A DNA stretch of 64,000 bases. Origin: Heterotrichella gracilis (taxonomy: Eukaryota; Sar; Xanthophyceae; Tribonematales; Xanthonemataceae). Within the stretch, counting starts at the first letter, position 1. Each line of letters starts with the position of its first letter. Positions 1 to 12,417 of this stretch are shown piece after piece. A program made the position numbers and the translations under genes. Location: the NCBI GenBank assembly GCA_032358255.1, contig JAULBX010004443.1, positions 310,001-374,000 on the forward strand, given 5' to 3'. Under the pieces are notes generated by a model. It did no database searches. It had not been told where the DNA came from and worked only from the letters and a program-made list of their open reading frames with translations.

Positions 1-800
1 GACCGCAGCTATGCATACACCCACACGTATATGTACGTCAAAGTCCACCACCCCTCCTTAGTTTCTTCGAAAAAAGTGGCCCTTCTGGGTTGCGGCGAGC
101 CTGTATTTTACAGCCTAACGACCGTTCCGAAGGACAAACGGTCTTTATCTGGGCGGGCGGGAGAGTACCGCTTGTTGTTCTACCCACTTACATAGCCCAA
201 AGCTATTACATGTCGGTAAGGTCTGTGACGGAACATGCTGCACTGGTTTCTCTGCCAGTGGCACTGAACTTGAGGGCGTGGCACATGCCAAATTGCAAAA
301 GACTGATGTCCCCTCATTCACTGGATACCTGTAGATATACAGCTGAAAACCACTCGAGAGTGCTTGGCAGCAGCCTTGATAACAGTGACACCTGTCAGTT
401 ATCTTGCCTTTTATGACTGGAAACTGCAGACCATCTGCCTTCACAGGGAAGTGGGGCGGGTGACCATCGCGAGGTATGATGTGATAATTGCCCACATGAA
501 CTTCAACACAATTGTTGCCAACAGGCCACTGCCAAAGGGTGAAAGTCCACTGAGTTGCCCAGCTTTTCACAAGTAGATAGACGGCTGCTGAGCAGGGCAG
601 TCTCAGTGCAAGTCCCGCCAACAGGCAGACTTCATCGTGATTCATAGTGCCAGCATGGAGCCAGGCAGTCATGGGTGTGCAGACACAGAGTGAGTTTGCA
701 AACCAGATAGCTACCAAGCTCATCATACATTGACACAGGGATATTTACTGTTGCTACTAAGTTTGCTGCCAACAATTGGGCACACTTTGTAACACCTCAG
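1..800. other. Left-edge stretch, no supported gene
   Basis: No recognisable domain was found. The minus strand is open from 726 to 145 (193 codons) and its start is hydrophobic, but the product matches no family I know and there is no splice or motif support, so it is not called. The plus strand at 711-800 is open in the frame of the EF-hand gene and may hold a 5' extension of it; the upstream exon with the start codon could not be placed. Confidence 0.4.
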
Positions 801-1559
801 TTTGCTGCTGCTAATGCGGTTGACACCAAGCCTGGTTGGTGCAGTGATAAGCTGTCACCACAGGAGGTACAGGGATTGAAGGAGCTTTTTGAGTTCCTTG
901 ATAAAGATGGGAGTGGGTGTATCGACGTGGGTGAGATCTCTGAGGTGTTCAGGATAATGGAAATTTCCACAAAACCGCACGAGGTGCGCAGGATGGTGAA
1001 GGATGCAGACCGAGATGGCAACGGGGAGATTGACTTTGAGGAGTTCATGGAGGTGGGTATGTAAGCAGCTCTGCCCTTAATATAAGCAAGTGTGCACGAT
1101 ATTCAGTAGACTGCATTTGGTAAGGAATAGATCAACAAAAAAACGTTGGGTGACAGCATGTAACCAATGGCACATGTGTATACATATGGTGGTCCATCCT
1201 TGTCTGGAGCTCTCCAGGCATTACGCATAGGCATTACGCACAGACCATTGTCCATTATCTGACATGCACACTACCTAGGTGGAATTCACCCGTGCCTGCC
1301 CCTTCCCCAGGTCATGGCCGGCTCTTCCACCTTCCCCCACCGCCGCGCCAGGGTGCTGTGGGCCTTCCGCATGTTTGCAGAGCCAGACGCGCCCCAGGGC
1401 TGCATCACCAGCGACAGCCTGGAGGCAGCACTCATCAACTACTGCGAGGGAGAGGTGCCCCTTGACGAGCTCAACCGGCTGATTGCCAAGGTTGGCAGGG
1501 AGAGCAGCGGCTACATCAACTTCCTGGATAAGGTCAACACCTTCCTGGCAACAGCATGA
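801..1559 (+). CDS. EF-hand protein, centrin/calmodulin-like (5' end unresolved)
   Basis: Calcium-sensor protein. Two exons are visible, 801-1052 and 1311-1559, joined in phase 0 across a GT-AG intron (donor GTGGGT, acceptor CCCCAG); stop TGA at 1557-1559. The first exon holds two canonical EF-hand loops, DKDGSGCIDVGE and DRDGNGEIDFEE, each with Asp at 1, 3 and 9 region and Glu at 12. The second exon resembles the C-terminal EF-hand pair of centrin/calmodulin, but its loops are degenerate, with no complete acidic loop. About 166 residues are visible, the usual size for the family. No in-frame ATG exists before the first EF-hand, so at least one upstream exon is missing from the model; 801 is set by a CAG acceptor, but 711-800 is open too and could also be coding. 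Converges tail-to-tail with the kinase gene on its right. Centrin versus calmodulin-like cannot be decided from this. Confidence 0.8.
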
Positions 1560-2124
1560 CCACCACAAAGGAAGAAATGGAACACACAGGCGTAGCTGGG
1601 GGCACAAGACGTAGTGCAGCCCAAGAGATTTACACTAGAGCACACGGAATATAGGAATAACTCATACTGGTTTAACGCACTTTTACTAAAAAGTAGTGTA
1701 TTTTCTTTCTCCTAAAATGGGTCAAGCTATAGGCCACGGTCACAGTCGTCGCTAAGAATATATCCACACATTGCTGCTGGTTTTGCTGCACCATCTCTCA
1801 AAGTCAGACTGACCAGTCAGCCGTGGTGCAGCTTCTACTAATATATAACTGGAAAATAAACAAAGTTTGACTGAGCTATGATACGCATATGGGGTTGAAA
1901 CATATTGACTCAATGACTAATCCTAGAGGTAGTGCATTAGAGGTGCACAAGCAGCTTTAAAACAATGCGCACCGTTCTGGCCGGTGGCGCCACCTACAGC
2001 TTTGACCAAAGACGCAATGGCCCTGCCATCCTCGTCCCCCCTTGGCGTCCCTAGGCACCATCATTGACCAAATATGCCCTGGCATGCCCTACCATCCTCG
2101 CCGCCCACTGGCTTGCCGCCTAGC
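1560..2124. other. Spacer between two converging genes
   Basis: Holds the 3' flanks of the EF-hand gene and of the receptor-like kinase. No open frame with recognisable content. Moderately AT-rich around 1620-1960. Confidence 0.5.
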
Positions 2125-5100
2125 CTAGCCCAGCAGCGGCCCCGCCTCCACATCCCTCAGCGCGTGGTACACCTCCTTGGCACCAGGCCTGGCGCTGGGC
2201 TCGGGGTCCACACAGCGGCTGATGAGCGCATCCAGGGCGGGGGGGCACTCCTGCGGCACCCTTGCGTCCCTCAGCTGCCCCCTTGCCGGCTCCTCCCCCG
2301 TGACCACCTCCCACAGCACCACACCCAGTGAGAAGATGTCGGCCTTCTCGGTGCACTTCTTGCCCATCAGCACCTGCGGGGGGTAGGGCGGTGGTGGGGT
2401 GAGGAAAGGGGCAGTTGTCTGCACATAATATGTGTCAAGCAGATTCTTGAAAGCAGGGCACAGTCCTTGACCTGCTGCAAATGCACAAAAACAGCCCAGG
2501 TGGCTGCGGCAGTGTTATTTACGTGCACCCAGATGTCCCGAGCATATCTCCCGCAAGCCACACGCCTCCATACACACCACTCCCCCTTCATGCCCCCTGC
2601 ACCCACCTCTGGCGCCGCCCATGCAAACGTGCCAATCTGGCTTTGCTGCACATAGGCATTGCCCGCCAGCATGACTGCCAGGCCCACGTCGGCAACCTTG
2701 GCGGGGGCTCCACCCGGGCCCAGCAGCACGTTGCAGCTCTTGAGGTCGAAATGGATGATTTTCTGTGAGTGCAGGAAGGCCAGGCCGCGGGCAATGTCCA
2801 GGGCGATGGACTTGCCCCTGGGGGGAGGAGGCGGGGAGCGGCAGGTGGTAAGGGGTGCATTGTAGTCAGGGGTGGGGCACGGTACTGGAGTCGAATGGGT
2901 GCTACAAAATGAGCAGGTGTGACGGGTGTCAAGGGAGCATGGCGAGTGTGGGCTGTACACATGCTGGTGGTGTGTCCAGTATCAATGAGCACATTGTGGC
3001 AAGCATGTCTGTGGGCGGCATGATCAAGGCACCATGAAGTGCTTGCAAGGGGTGGGCTGGGGTTGGCACTATTACAATCACATAACGGCGCAATCAGCCC
3101 CCTTCACTCACCTGCTCCCCCTCCACCTGTACTCCGCCCCATCCACACCGCTCAGCGCCTGCCTCAGGTCCCCGCCCTCCATAAACTCAGTCACCATCAT
3201 CGTCCGCCCCTGGGACACACATGCGCCGAAGAACTGCACGATGTGCCTGTCGTGGCACTTCTTGAGCACCGCAATCTCGCGCCTGCACCCCTCGCGCACG
3301 CACCCGCTGCTGTCCTGCAGCACCTTGACCGAAACCTCGCCCACGCCTCCGCGCATGGCCTTGAACACCTGGGCAGAGCGGTGGAACCAAATGGGGATGC
3401 AATCATCGCACAGCGCTTCTGTTAGCGGTATCAGGTCACCACCTTGCGTGTTGAATCCATGCATCACGGTATGGGGCAAAATCAATTCAGCGTATGGCTC
3501 ATCATCATGTACTTGAATTGATCGAATTCCATCATGAGTCATGACAAATATGCAAGTGGGGCATGCACTGTGACCACTCGTTTGCAACACTATATTTGCG
3601 CAAGGCAATTGCCGCCACCCACACCCACACCCTTCGCCACAACCAGGCGCCTCGACCCACCTTGCCAAACGCGCCCTGGCCCAGCACCCACTCCGATCCA
3701 TCTGCCCGCTTGCATATCTCAATGTCATCCGCGTTGATCATCCAGTCATCGCCAAGCAGATCCTTCAGGCCCACAGAGGGCTGCGCCTCAAGGCCAAGCG
3801 TGCGGCCCCCCTGCACACACAAGCGCATGGGCGAGGGTGAGAGGGGCCCACACCAGGCGCAGGGGCACGTGGTGTACAGGATTGAGGGGAGGAGCACGTG
3901 GTGCCCAGCTGCACCCCTACATGGTATGCTCATTCATGTGCACTGTGAGCCGTGCACAGCGGCCCGGCGCATGCTCCCCATGCATGCAAAATCTCATAAA
4001 GCAGCCATGCAAGGACATCCGGGCACTGCCCTCATTGTGGGGTACACAAAGGCCGCAGGCAAATCAGCAGAATTGGGAGCGCCCTGAAGCAACCCCTTCA
4101 ACCCCACTCCCTGCTGGTATGCGTGTGCCTGTCCACCCACCTGCGCCGCGCTCCCCTGGCTGCTGTCACCACCAGTACCCCCAGACCCGCCGCTCCCGCT
4201 GCCACCACTTCCACCTGCAGTCCTGCCCGCCACTTGGTGGAAGGTGGTGTATAGGGACGGGGGGAGAGAGGGGGGAGGCGGCTGCGACCCAGCACTGCTC
4301 ACCCCACTGCACCCCCTGCCACTGCCACTGGGCGAGCTGTCCTCCACGGCGGTCACCGCCCAATGCAGGGGCTTCAGCAGTGGCCCCGCGTCACTGTCTG
4401 TGCGGTCAAACGCAAGCGCTGCAAAGGGCGAGGGACGGTGCTCCAGGGCAATGCTAGGGTTGGCGCTAAGGTGTGGCTGGATAGCGGGGAAGGGGCTGTC
4501 GTGCTCCATTGGCTGTGCGCTTTCCATGCGGGTGGGGCCCAAGGGGGGCGAGGGTGGCAAGGAGGGGGGTGCATCGCTGTCCATTGGCTCGGGCGCAGCA
4601 GCTTCAAGGGGGGCGGAGGCAAATGGGGTGGGCGGGGCCAGCCTGTGGGGGGTTAAGCTGTCGGTAACTGTCATACAGGTGGATGTCCCGATGCGCTGCA
4701 ATGCAATGCAATCCAGGGTGTGCACATGGGCAAGTTTCAGCTGTGCCATGACAAATAGCGAATGCCATATACAGTGGCGGAGCGCGTGTGCAGAGCCCCC
4801 ACATGCACCTCCTCCCCGAACCAGTGTTCTTGCATCACCTTCAGCATTGTACAGGACCCACTGCCGGCGCTTACATCGTACATGCACCACAGACACCTGC
4901 GCCCGCACCTTTGCTCCTGGAACGCTACAACACCCCCGTCCCACTCCATTGCCCTCTCCCCCTCCCCCAGCTGCGAGGCCAGGCTGTCCCAGGTGGGCAG
5001 CGGGTGCAGGACCAGGACGTCTGCGGGCTTACCCAGGGAGGGGCTGGAAAATGCCAGGCTGCGGGGAGGGAGGAGACGGGGGTTGGTGTGTGATGCGGTT

Positions 5101-7157
5101 TGACACAGGGTTTGAGGGAGGATTGTGGCTGTCCTGACAGGGCTGCGCCAGGTGCAGAACGCCCCTTCCCCATGTACCCCATGCACCGGCGCTGCAGGCG
5201 TGCACAGGCTGGGCACAGAGCAGGACATGCCAGACTCGTACTGCAGCAGGCACCACCCAAGGTGCAACACCCACCCACCCCCTCCTCCCAGAATATGGCC
5301 CACCCACCTGCCGCTGGCCACCTGCCCCGATGACCCCAGGCTGCTCTTCACAGAGCAGGCCAGCTCCAGGCTTGCGGTGCTGCCGCTGCCCCCCGCCCCC
5401 CTCGCACCCAGAGACCCCTTCTTGCCCAGGCCCCCCCGCGATGACAGCGCGTCGTGGAAGCGGGCGTACTTGGGCGCCTGGCCCCCGCCCCTGCCCCTGC
5501 CCTGCCGCCTGCGCTTGGAGCGCCAGAAGGCTGTAGCCACACCTGTGGGGGGTGGGGGGGGTGGTGAGATAGTGCAACTATCCATCCGCCCTGTCCTACA
5601 CAACTTACGCAGTGAATGAGGACATCAAGGGGGCAGTGGGCCAGTTCTTGCTGCCATTTGGGTAGCGCTTTACTCATCTCCTGGCTATTGCGTGCATTAC
5701 CCTTTCCCTGGACGCTGTGCAAGGCCTAAAGGGAAGGGGCACTCCCTAGGCCTTTTTGTAGTAAAGCAATTACCAGCTATTTTGAAAATTTTCACAACTT
5801 CAAAATAAATTTAATAGTGTTTTCTAATAACTCCGGTTTTTGCATCATCTTTTCTATTATGTGGCGCAGCGGGTCGTCAGGAACCCACGCAGCCCCCCGT
5901 GCATGTGCACAAGCCCCACCCCACCCCACGCACCTGTGGCCACCACAAAGCCCACCACAGCACCAATCACAGCGTTCTTGGCGGCAGCAGGCAGCCCCCC
6001 GCCCCCTCCGTCCCCACTCGTGATGACGTAGGCCTGCGGGGTGTCAGCAGCAGCCGCACCCCCCTCCCCATCGGGAGGGGCCACCACCACGGGAGGGGGC
6101 ACCACCACCGGTTTCGCGAAGGCTGCAGGCGGGGGTTGCAGCTTGCGGTGCGGCAGGGGGGCAACCACCTTGACTGCGCTTGTGTCACCAAATTCTGCGG
6201 CTGAGCCTACATTCATGCCTTGGTCCAGCCCTGCACTCTCCTGAGTGGCCTCTTCCTTGGGGCTGGGAGTGATTGTGGCCTGGGTGGGGACTGTGGTGCT
6301 GGTGGGAACTGTGGTCTCGGTGGGGGTTGTGCCCTGGTTGGGGGAGGTGATGCCCTCGCCGATGGCCATGCCCGGGAGCATCATGGGGGTGTCGCAGGCA
6401 GGGCCTGGGGAGTGGGGTTTGGAGGGTAATTGGTAGTGTGGTACGGTGGTGTGGGGGGTGGCAGGTTGAACCAAGTGCCTTGAAACACGGGTACAGATAA
6501 TTGCTGAAGCCCATGCAGCAACTGTGACAGGTTCATGGTTTAGGGTTGTACCTGTGCACCCCTCCCATTCCACTTGTGTGCTAGGCGAGGGCCCCGGTGC
6601 AGGTGCTACTCCAGGCTGCTGGCCAGCCCCTAGCGCGGGCTGTGGCTGTGGCTGCGGCTGCGGCCCGTCCACCACCACGGGGTGGGGAGCTGGGGCAGGG
6701 GAGGGTGGTGGTGCTGGTGGGGTGGCGGCCAGCAGCCTGCGGCTGGTGGTGGCCGTGCTGCGGGGTGTGGGCAAGGTGAGTGCAACAGTTTTGCAGTGAG
6801 CGTGAGGTGGCGAGTGGGGTGTGAGTGGGAGTGCAGTGGGTATCACGTGGGGAGTGTGGCCGGGGCGAAGCACTTCTACTGGCCTCCGGCACTGTAGCAG
6901 GCCCTGGCACTGGCCCTTGGCGGCATGGATATGCATGCAGCCCCCCGCAGCAACAAGCTGGACAGAAATGCGGCCCTCCAGTGGCAGTGGTGCCTGCAAA
7001 CAATGGTGGCGCACCTTTCCAGTGGGTCATATCCCTGCTGCTGCGTGTGAGGTTGGAGGTGTTGGTCCTGGTGGCCCCCGGCCAGCCCCCTCCACAGCAG
7101 CAGGGAGCAGCACAGCAGCTTGAGAGCCAGCAGGCCCAGCCAGCCTGACCGGCCCAT
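2125..7157 (-). CDS. Receptor-like Ser/Thr kinase (TKL type) with signal peptide, Thr/Pro-rich stalk and one TM helix
   Basis: Ten exons: 7157-7015, 6757-6552, 6404-5934, 5542-5308, 5058-4909, 4642-4141, 3810-3661, 3368-3127, 2817-2607, 2373-2125. All phases agree and give 852 residues. Residues 1-27 form a signal peptide (LLALKLLCCSLLLW core). A low-complexity extracellular part of about 230 residues follows, with a Thr-rich stalk (TTVPTSTTVPTQ). A TM helix (about 258-280) crosses the exon 3/4 junction and ends in the stop-transfer RSKRRRQ. A Ser/Gly/Pro-rich linker leads to the kinase domain (about 595-845): glycine loop LGQGAFGKV, VSVKVL with Lys634, catalytic loop HFDLKSCN (Asp724, Asn729), DVG in place of DFG (Asp743), then APE and DIFSLGVVLWE. 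HFD replaces HRD, so this is a non-RD kinase; the metal-binding Asp is kept. Ligand and targets are unknown. The Gly/Ser-rich stretch in exon 6 could hide one more intron. Confidence 0.88.
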
Positions 7158-8883
7158 GGTGGCTGGCAAGAGGTGGGTGACGCCTGTCAGGGCGAGGAGT
7201 TGGTGGTGGTGCTAGATGGCAGCCGCTGGAGGGTGCATTGGGTTTAGGGTGTCACCGTACAGCGCTGCTGCTGTGTTGTGCCTCCATGAAGGGGTAGCGG
7301 GTTGAGTGGGAGGGTTTGCAGGTGGTGGGTGCAGGCAAGAAAGTGCCAGGCCAGGGCAGAGGTGGCAAGTTACTGGCAAGCTATGTCCGCGTTTCACGTA
7401 ATGGATCATAGCAGAGTAGGACAAGCTCAGCACATGCACCACAGCCATTTATCCTGACTAAGCAGCCACCTTGCAAAGATCCACCAACCCCCAACAAAGA
7501 AGCAAGGACACTCCTGTGGCTATTGCCCAGGGACAACTGCTACGCCTTTTCATAGTGACCTACTGTTACAAAGGTGCCAAGGGTGAACCCCACTGCCGAT
7601 GTGGACAAGGTGCAGCGGTTACGCGGGACAAACTTTGATGGGCCAAGGCTGACACAGCGGTAGACTACTGCAGTGATGCAGAGCTCAGAAAAGATCAAGA
7701 GTCTTTTTGCAAGAGAGCCAATAAAAAGAAAAGCCCCTGCAGTCTCACCCTCCAGCGGAAGTGGCACCCATGGCATGCTATCGCCACCCATGGCATGCTA
7801 CCGCCCCCAACGAGTCTTTGGCCCACAACAACGACATAGCACGCAGACAGGGGCAAGGCACACGTGATGTTTCCTTCATGCCGAGAAGGTGTGTTCAGAA
7901 CTGTCAGTGAAAGCTTGCTGTGTTGCGAATGCTGGTCAACCCCGCCTACCTTCGGCTCAGCTTCAGGCTCCTGCCAGTAGAAGGTACGGCCCACGCTTCA
8001 GACACTTGACAGCGCTGTCGACAAGACGGGGGTAGGTACATGCAGCTTGTGAGCTGGCACGTATTTGACACAGGTTACAACTTGCTGTCTGCACTTTTAT
8101 AAGACTGCCAGTTGGCAACGCAAATTCGAGTCCTTTTCTGTAAAATGGAATTACAAATATTGATCGTCCTTTTCTATTTATTATTTTGCTTGCTTTACAA
8201 CCATGTAAAGGTCCTAGCTGTTGACAGTTCCTCGGCCATGAGAAGGACACAGTTACACCTGGAATAGAAGACTGTGCGCATGCCGGTAATTAAAACTCTT
8301 GACAAGCATATGCAACCCCAATTGCGACAGGCACCATCCAGCACACGTGTACCACACACTGCTGTCATTGAAAGCCAGGCATGAAAGCTACGATAACCAC
8401 AGGCCATCGTCATCCCAATTGTCCACCCACCCCAGCTCTACCCAATCCTCCCCCAAGGAATCAGACCTAATGGTGCCACCTGCCCTCACAGGGCCACACC
8501 AAGCAGACTGCTGTCCAAGTTGCCAACCACCAGGTGCTGCACCCACCCATCCCATACATGCATCCGAAGCTCGCAACGCACCCATGCCCCTCTATAAATA
8601 CTCCCCCGCACACCCGAGGGGGTTGCGCAGTCACAGGCAGGTGTAAAAACTAGGTCCGGGGTCGTTCTGCTGGTACTGTGGCACACACACATCATGCTGA
8701 CGCTGTAGCTCGTCAGCCAAGGATAAATCACCATCACATTTACTTATCCACAGATATAAATAAACATACCACAGTGTATGCCAGCTGTCTACCAGCGCCT
8801 CAGAACCATGTGGGCATGATGCTGTGGTACTACCAAATTGGCCCATGTAGTGTCCCCTAGGGACACGCTTGGTCTGCTTCCCT
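7158..8883. other. Spacer, no supported gene
   Basis: Lies between the 5' end of the receptor-like kinase and the 3' end of MED4. Contains short unspliced open frames only, none with a recognisable motif, and one 20-bp tandem duplication listed separately. Confidence 0.5.
7765..7804. repeat. 20-bp tandem duplication (2 copies)
   Basis: Two adjacent 20-bp copies, 7765-7784 and 7785-7804, start with CACCCATGGCATGCTA and differ at one base. No coding role seen. Confidence 0.85.
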
Positions 8884-11169
8884 TCAAAACTCCTCCTCCT
8901 CCTCGCTGGACTCCTGGCTGCTGTAGCCCTCCACCACCTCCAGGTCGGCGTTGAGGATGAAGTCAAAGGCGCCACCGGCGGCGGTGGCGCGCGGGGCATG
9001 GGGGATGCGCAGGGGGGCGGGCGGGGCCTCGCTGGCGGGTGGGGGGACGGACGCGGCGTCGAAGGGGGCGGCGCCGGGGTCGTCCAGGCCTGCGTTGGTG
9101 GGTGCGCGTGGGTAAGCCAAACGCTGTTGGTGGTCACCCTTCTTAAGCATGTGCATGGCAGGGCACTTTGTGCGGTTCAGTAGGCTGCACACATGGCCTG
9201 CCTTGGTGGCCAAACCCTGTACCCTAAACTCTAAACACCCACAGGTGATGTGGGTGTGTCCACGCTGCTGATGGTGGCATGCATCACACATGGCACTGGC
9301 TTTACAACGCCACATGGCAGGGTGCGTGGCAACTGTGTGTGTATACCTGGGATTGCATCGCCAGGTTTCCATCCCGGGGGCATGGCCGGCATGCCGGGGA
9401 TCGGGTCGCCGGGTTTCCACCCTCCAGGCATGGGCGGCAGCTGCGCAATGAGCTGGGACAGGTTGGCGGAGGGCGCGGCGCGCAGGGGGGCGGCGGCAGC
9501 GGGAGCAACAGGAGGGGGAGCTGTCTCCGGCGCAGTAGGTTGGCTGGTGGTGGGTGCTGCGGGTGGCTGCTCCTGCGGCTGGGCTTGCGCGGCTGTGCAG
9601 AGCAGGGAGTACAGTGAGGTCAGAATCGCACTCGAGGGTGACAAGCAAGCGCAGGGCCGGATAGTGGGAGATTCGGATAGTTGTCATAATGCAAATCCTC
9701 CTCTTGCTGCCAATGACTGATATTTGCCCAAAGGAACACATGTAGAGAACCAGACAGCCCACAATGCCATCCCATATTTATTCCCAGCTGCAGGATGGAT
9801 CTGAGGTTTTTGGTTAGGGTTTAGAATCACACAAAGTTCCCACAAGGCCACCCCCCAACCTGCAAACGCATGTAGCTGCGATGCCCGCATCTGCCACTCC
9901 TGAGGCGCAGGGGGCCTAAAGTTCCCCAGGGGGGTGGCTCCAGGGATGTATCCCATTGGCGCAAATGTTGTGTAGCACAGCCTGTGGGCGTAGGCCACCA
10001 CGGCATGCGCATACTCCGCAGTTGCAGGGGGTGTGTGCGATGATGAAGAGGGGGGGAGCTGGTGGTCGGCCAGGGCTGCGTGGAGGGTGGCGGTGGCGCG
10101 CTGCAGGGGGGTTAAGGTGGAAAGTTTATGGGCTCAAGGTGGCGATGGCAAGCTGCAGAGGGTTACGGTTTAGGGTGGGGCTGGGCAAGCTGCGGGCCGG
10201 TTTAGGGTGGATAGTTAAGGGTGGCAGTGGACCCTCTAGGGGTCGGGGGACGGGGTGGTGAGAGACGGGGGAGGGCATGCGATATGTGGTTGGGGTAACG
10301 CGCAATGCCATGTGGATCCCAGCTGGAGGGAGGCAGCAACATGTGGGCACAAGACCAGGTGGGTGGCAGCGCATGGGCATGGCTAGCCCCTCTCACCGCC
10401 CCTCACCCCAACCTACTGAGGGGGGAAACCAACATCGCTACACCACACCACTGTAGTCCTGTGCATGTGCGCTATGCGACGGTTACGCCCCGCAGCCACA
10501 ATGGTGCATGTTGGTGCAGGAAGCCCAGGTGCGGTACGCATATGGTGGGTGTTATCAGTTATCGTGCACGCTGGTGCAATGCATGCGGTGGGCGTGGGGG
10601 CACCTGTATGCGCTGTGCTTGTGTGTGTTGCTTTCAGTTATCCAATGTACACGGTTCGCGGCTGGGTATGCTGTGGCTGTGCGCACCTGTATGCGTCGCG
10701 TGGCAGTGCGCAGCGCATCAGTAGCGAGAGGGAAAGTGGTCTGCAAGGGGGCAGGGAGCAAGGGGGTGGGCAACAACAACGGCAAACCGCAAGGGGAGGT
10801 CATGGCTGCATGCAGGGAGTATAGGATAGTGGTCGTGTGGCTGGGTGCGAGGGGTACATGGTGGAAGTGGCAGTTGGGGTAGCGAGTGGTGCAGGTGCGG
10901 GTACCCCCACCCACCTCCGCTCCACCCTCCCTTTGGCCCTTCATCAGCAGCTCCACCACCGCCCGCCACGCACCCACCACAGCCTCTCCCCACTCCCCCT
11001 CCCCACCCACATCCGCCCGCAGCTGCTTGGCCGCCTCCACCCACCGCTCCACCCACCCACCCACACCATGGGCTGTGACACCTCCCTCTCCTTCCATGAC
11101 CAGCCCCGCCTGCTCTGGCGCTGCTCCACCTCCATCCTCAAGCTTGATGCGCTTGGCAGAGGACTCCAT
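8884..11169 (-). CDS. MED4: Mediator complex subunit 4
   Basis: Nuclear subunit of the Mediator co-activator that bridges transcription factors and RNA polymerase II. Exons: 11169-10915, 10740-10687 (tentative), 10100-9860, 9592-9347, 9089-8884; the sum gives 333 residues in frame. The diagnostic part is exon 10100-9860, with AEYAHAVVAYAHRL then CYTTFAPMGYIPG and FRPPAPQEWQMRASQL, the conserved MED4 core (YAHRIS..TFAP.....PPAPQE.QMR). The next exon carries the tandem GGWKPGDPIPGMP and GWKPGDAIPG motifs, and the protein ends in an acidic tail SSEEEEEF. The first exon has a basic nuclear-type start (SAKRIKLE) and a helical segment. The 54-nt exon is flanked by good splice signals and keeps frame, but one or more further small exons of the N-terminal coiled coil may lie between 10686 and 10101. 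Confidence 0.85.
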
Positions 11170-12417
11170 GGCGCCCCTCCGGGTAGGGGATGGTGCGCCT
11201 AGGCACGTGGTGGCTGTGGTGACGTGTGTCAAGATGGCTGGTGTGCGCGTGTAAGTGGCGGTGTGCAGTTGTAGTGTGCGTCAGCTGCAAGGGAGGTGGG
11301 AGCGGGTGAGGGAATAGGGGCCCAGTGAGGTGAGCAAGGATGGCAGCAGCGCAGCCCTACCAGCTGCAGGTTACGCACTGCGTGCTCATATTACAGCACC
11401 AGGGAATACGGCATATTGGGGTGTTCTGCAAAGAGACGTGTCTGCACTGCTGCATAGCAGGGAGGGTACATGGCAAGTGTCCCCATGGATGCGAGGCAGG
11501 TGTATGGTCCGGGTGTGTGCTGTGACTTGCAATACGCATCATCGAAGCCTTGTATTGAAAATAAAGCAAATGACGCGTCAAGTTGTGCAAGTTGAGGGGT
11601 GTGGGGTCAGGGGCACATGCATGCATGTGGTGCACTTGTATGCATGCATTGTGCACAGTGTAACTTGATACGCTGAACAGGGTTATAGTTGCGTGGTTAG
11701 CCCATGTAGTGAGATCAAGCACCTGTCAATGAATTTCAGTGCTCGTTGTGCCTATTGGAAAGCTCTGGCAACCCCTGTTTTTGCCTCGCGTCGTGGTAAG
11801 CTAGGGCCCATTCAAGGCAGCAGGTGTTGCTGAAGGCAAGGGCGTGTGAGCAGCATTTGACCATGTTTAGGCAAGCACCACCCATTTTCCTGCTCCTGGT
11901 GGGTAAAGTACACATACTCAAAGTCCAAACCAAGTATTGTCAAGTATTTATCTGGGCTCAATATTACACTACCTGAATATTATACCAACTGAACGGTTTG
12001 GGCTGAATTTCGCGAGGGTCTACCTCCAAAAGGGCTGACTGGCCACGAGCAATGGAATCGAAGACAGCTGTGGGGAAAGATGCAAGTTTGACGAAGTTCG
12101 GAATTGCAGCACAAGCAGTGAACAGGCCACCCACACTGTGGGTGGGTGGGCCACCGCCAACTACAGTGTAGGCAAAAGCTTTTGTCACAAAAATAGCCAA
12201 AAAAGCTGAAAATGCTTCGAACAACTATATAGTTATTGCACCAATGTGCGCTCTGAGGATGAAGCCAAATTTGCTTGAGTAAAATCGCAAGCACCCACCA
12301 AACACCACACCACACTGGGCTGGAGCCGTACCCCGCACCACAACACAACACAGCAGGGGCTCCACACCCTCCCGTGACAGGGTGCTGGTGCGCAGCAACT
12401 GAGGCGTGGCACACACC
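11170..12417. other. Spacer, no supported gene
   Basis: 5' flank of MED4 and 3' flank of the HAD hydrolase gene. Short open frames on the minus strand (for example 12224-11964) carry no family motif. Confidence 0.5.

Noticed and set aside
145-726. 193-codon minus-strand open frame at the left edge as a gene
   Set aside because: No recognisable domain, no splice context and no family; could be chance.
4141-4642. An extra intron inside exon 6 of the receptor kinase (pyrimidine-rich stretch after a GTGAGC)
   Set aside because: The only GTGAGC donor is in phase 0 while the possible acceptors are in phase 1, so removal would break the frame; the whole stretch is open.
4244-5137. Long plus-strand open frame (297 codons) opposite the receptor kinase
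   Set aside because: It is antisense to verified kinase exons in very GC-rich sequence; composition alone explains the lack of stops, and it has no domain.
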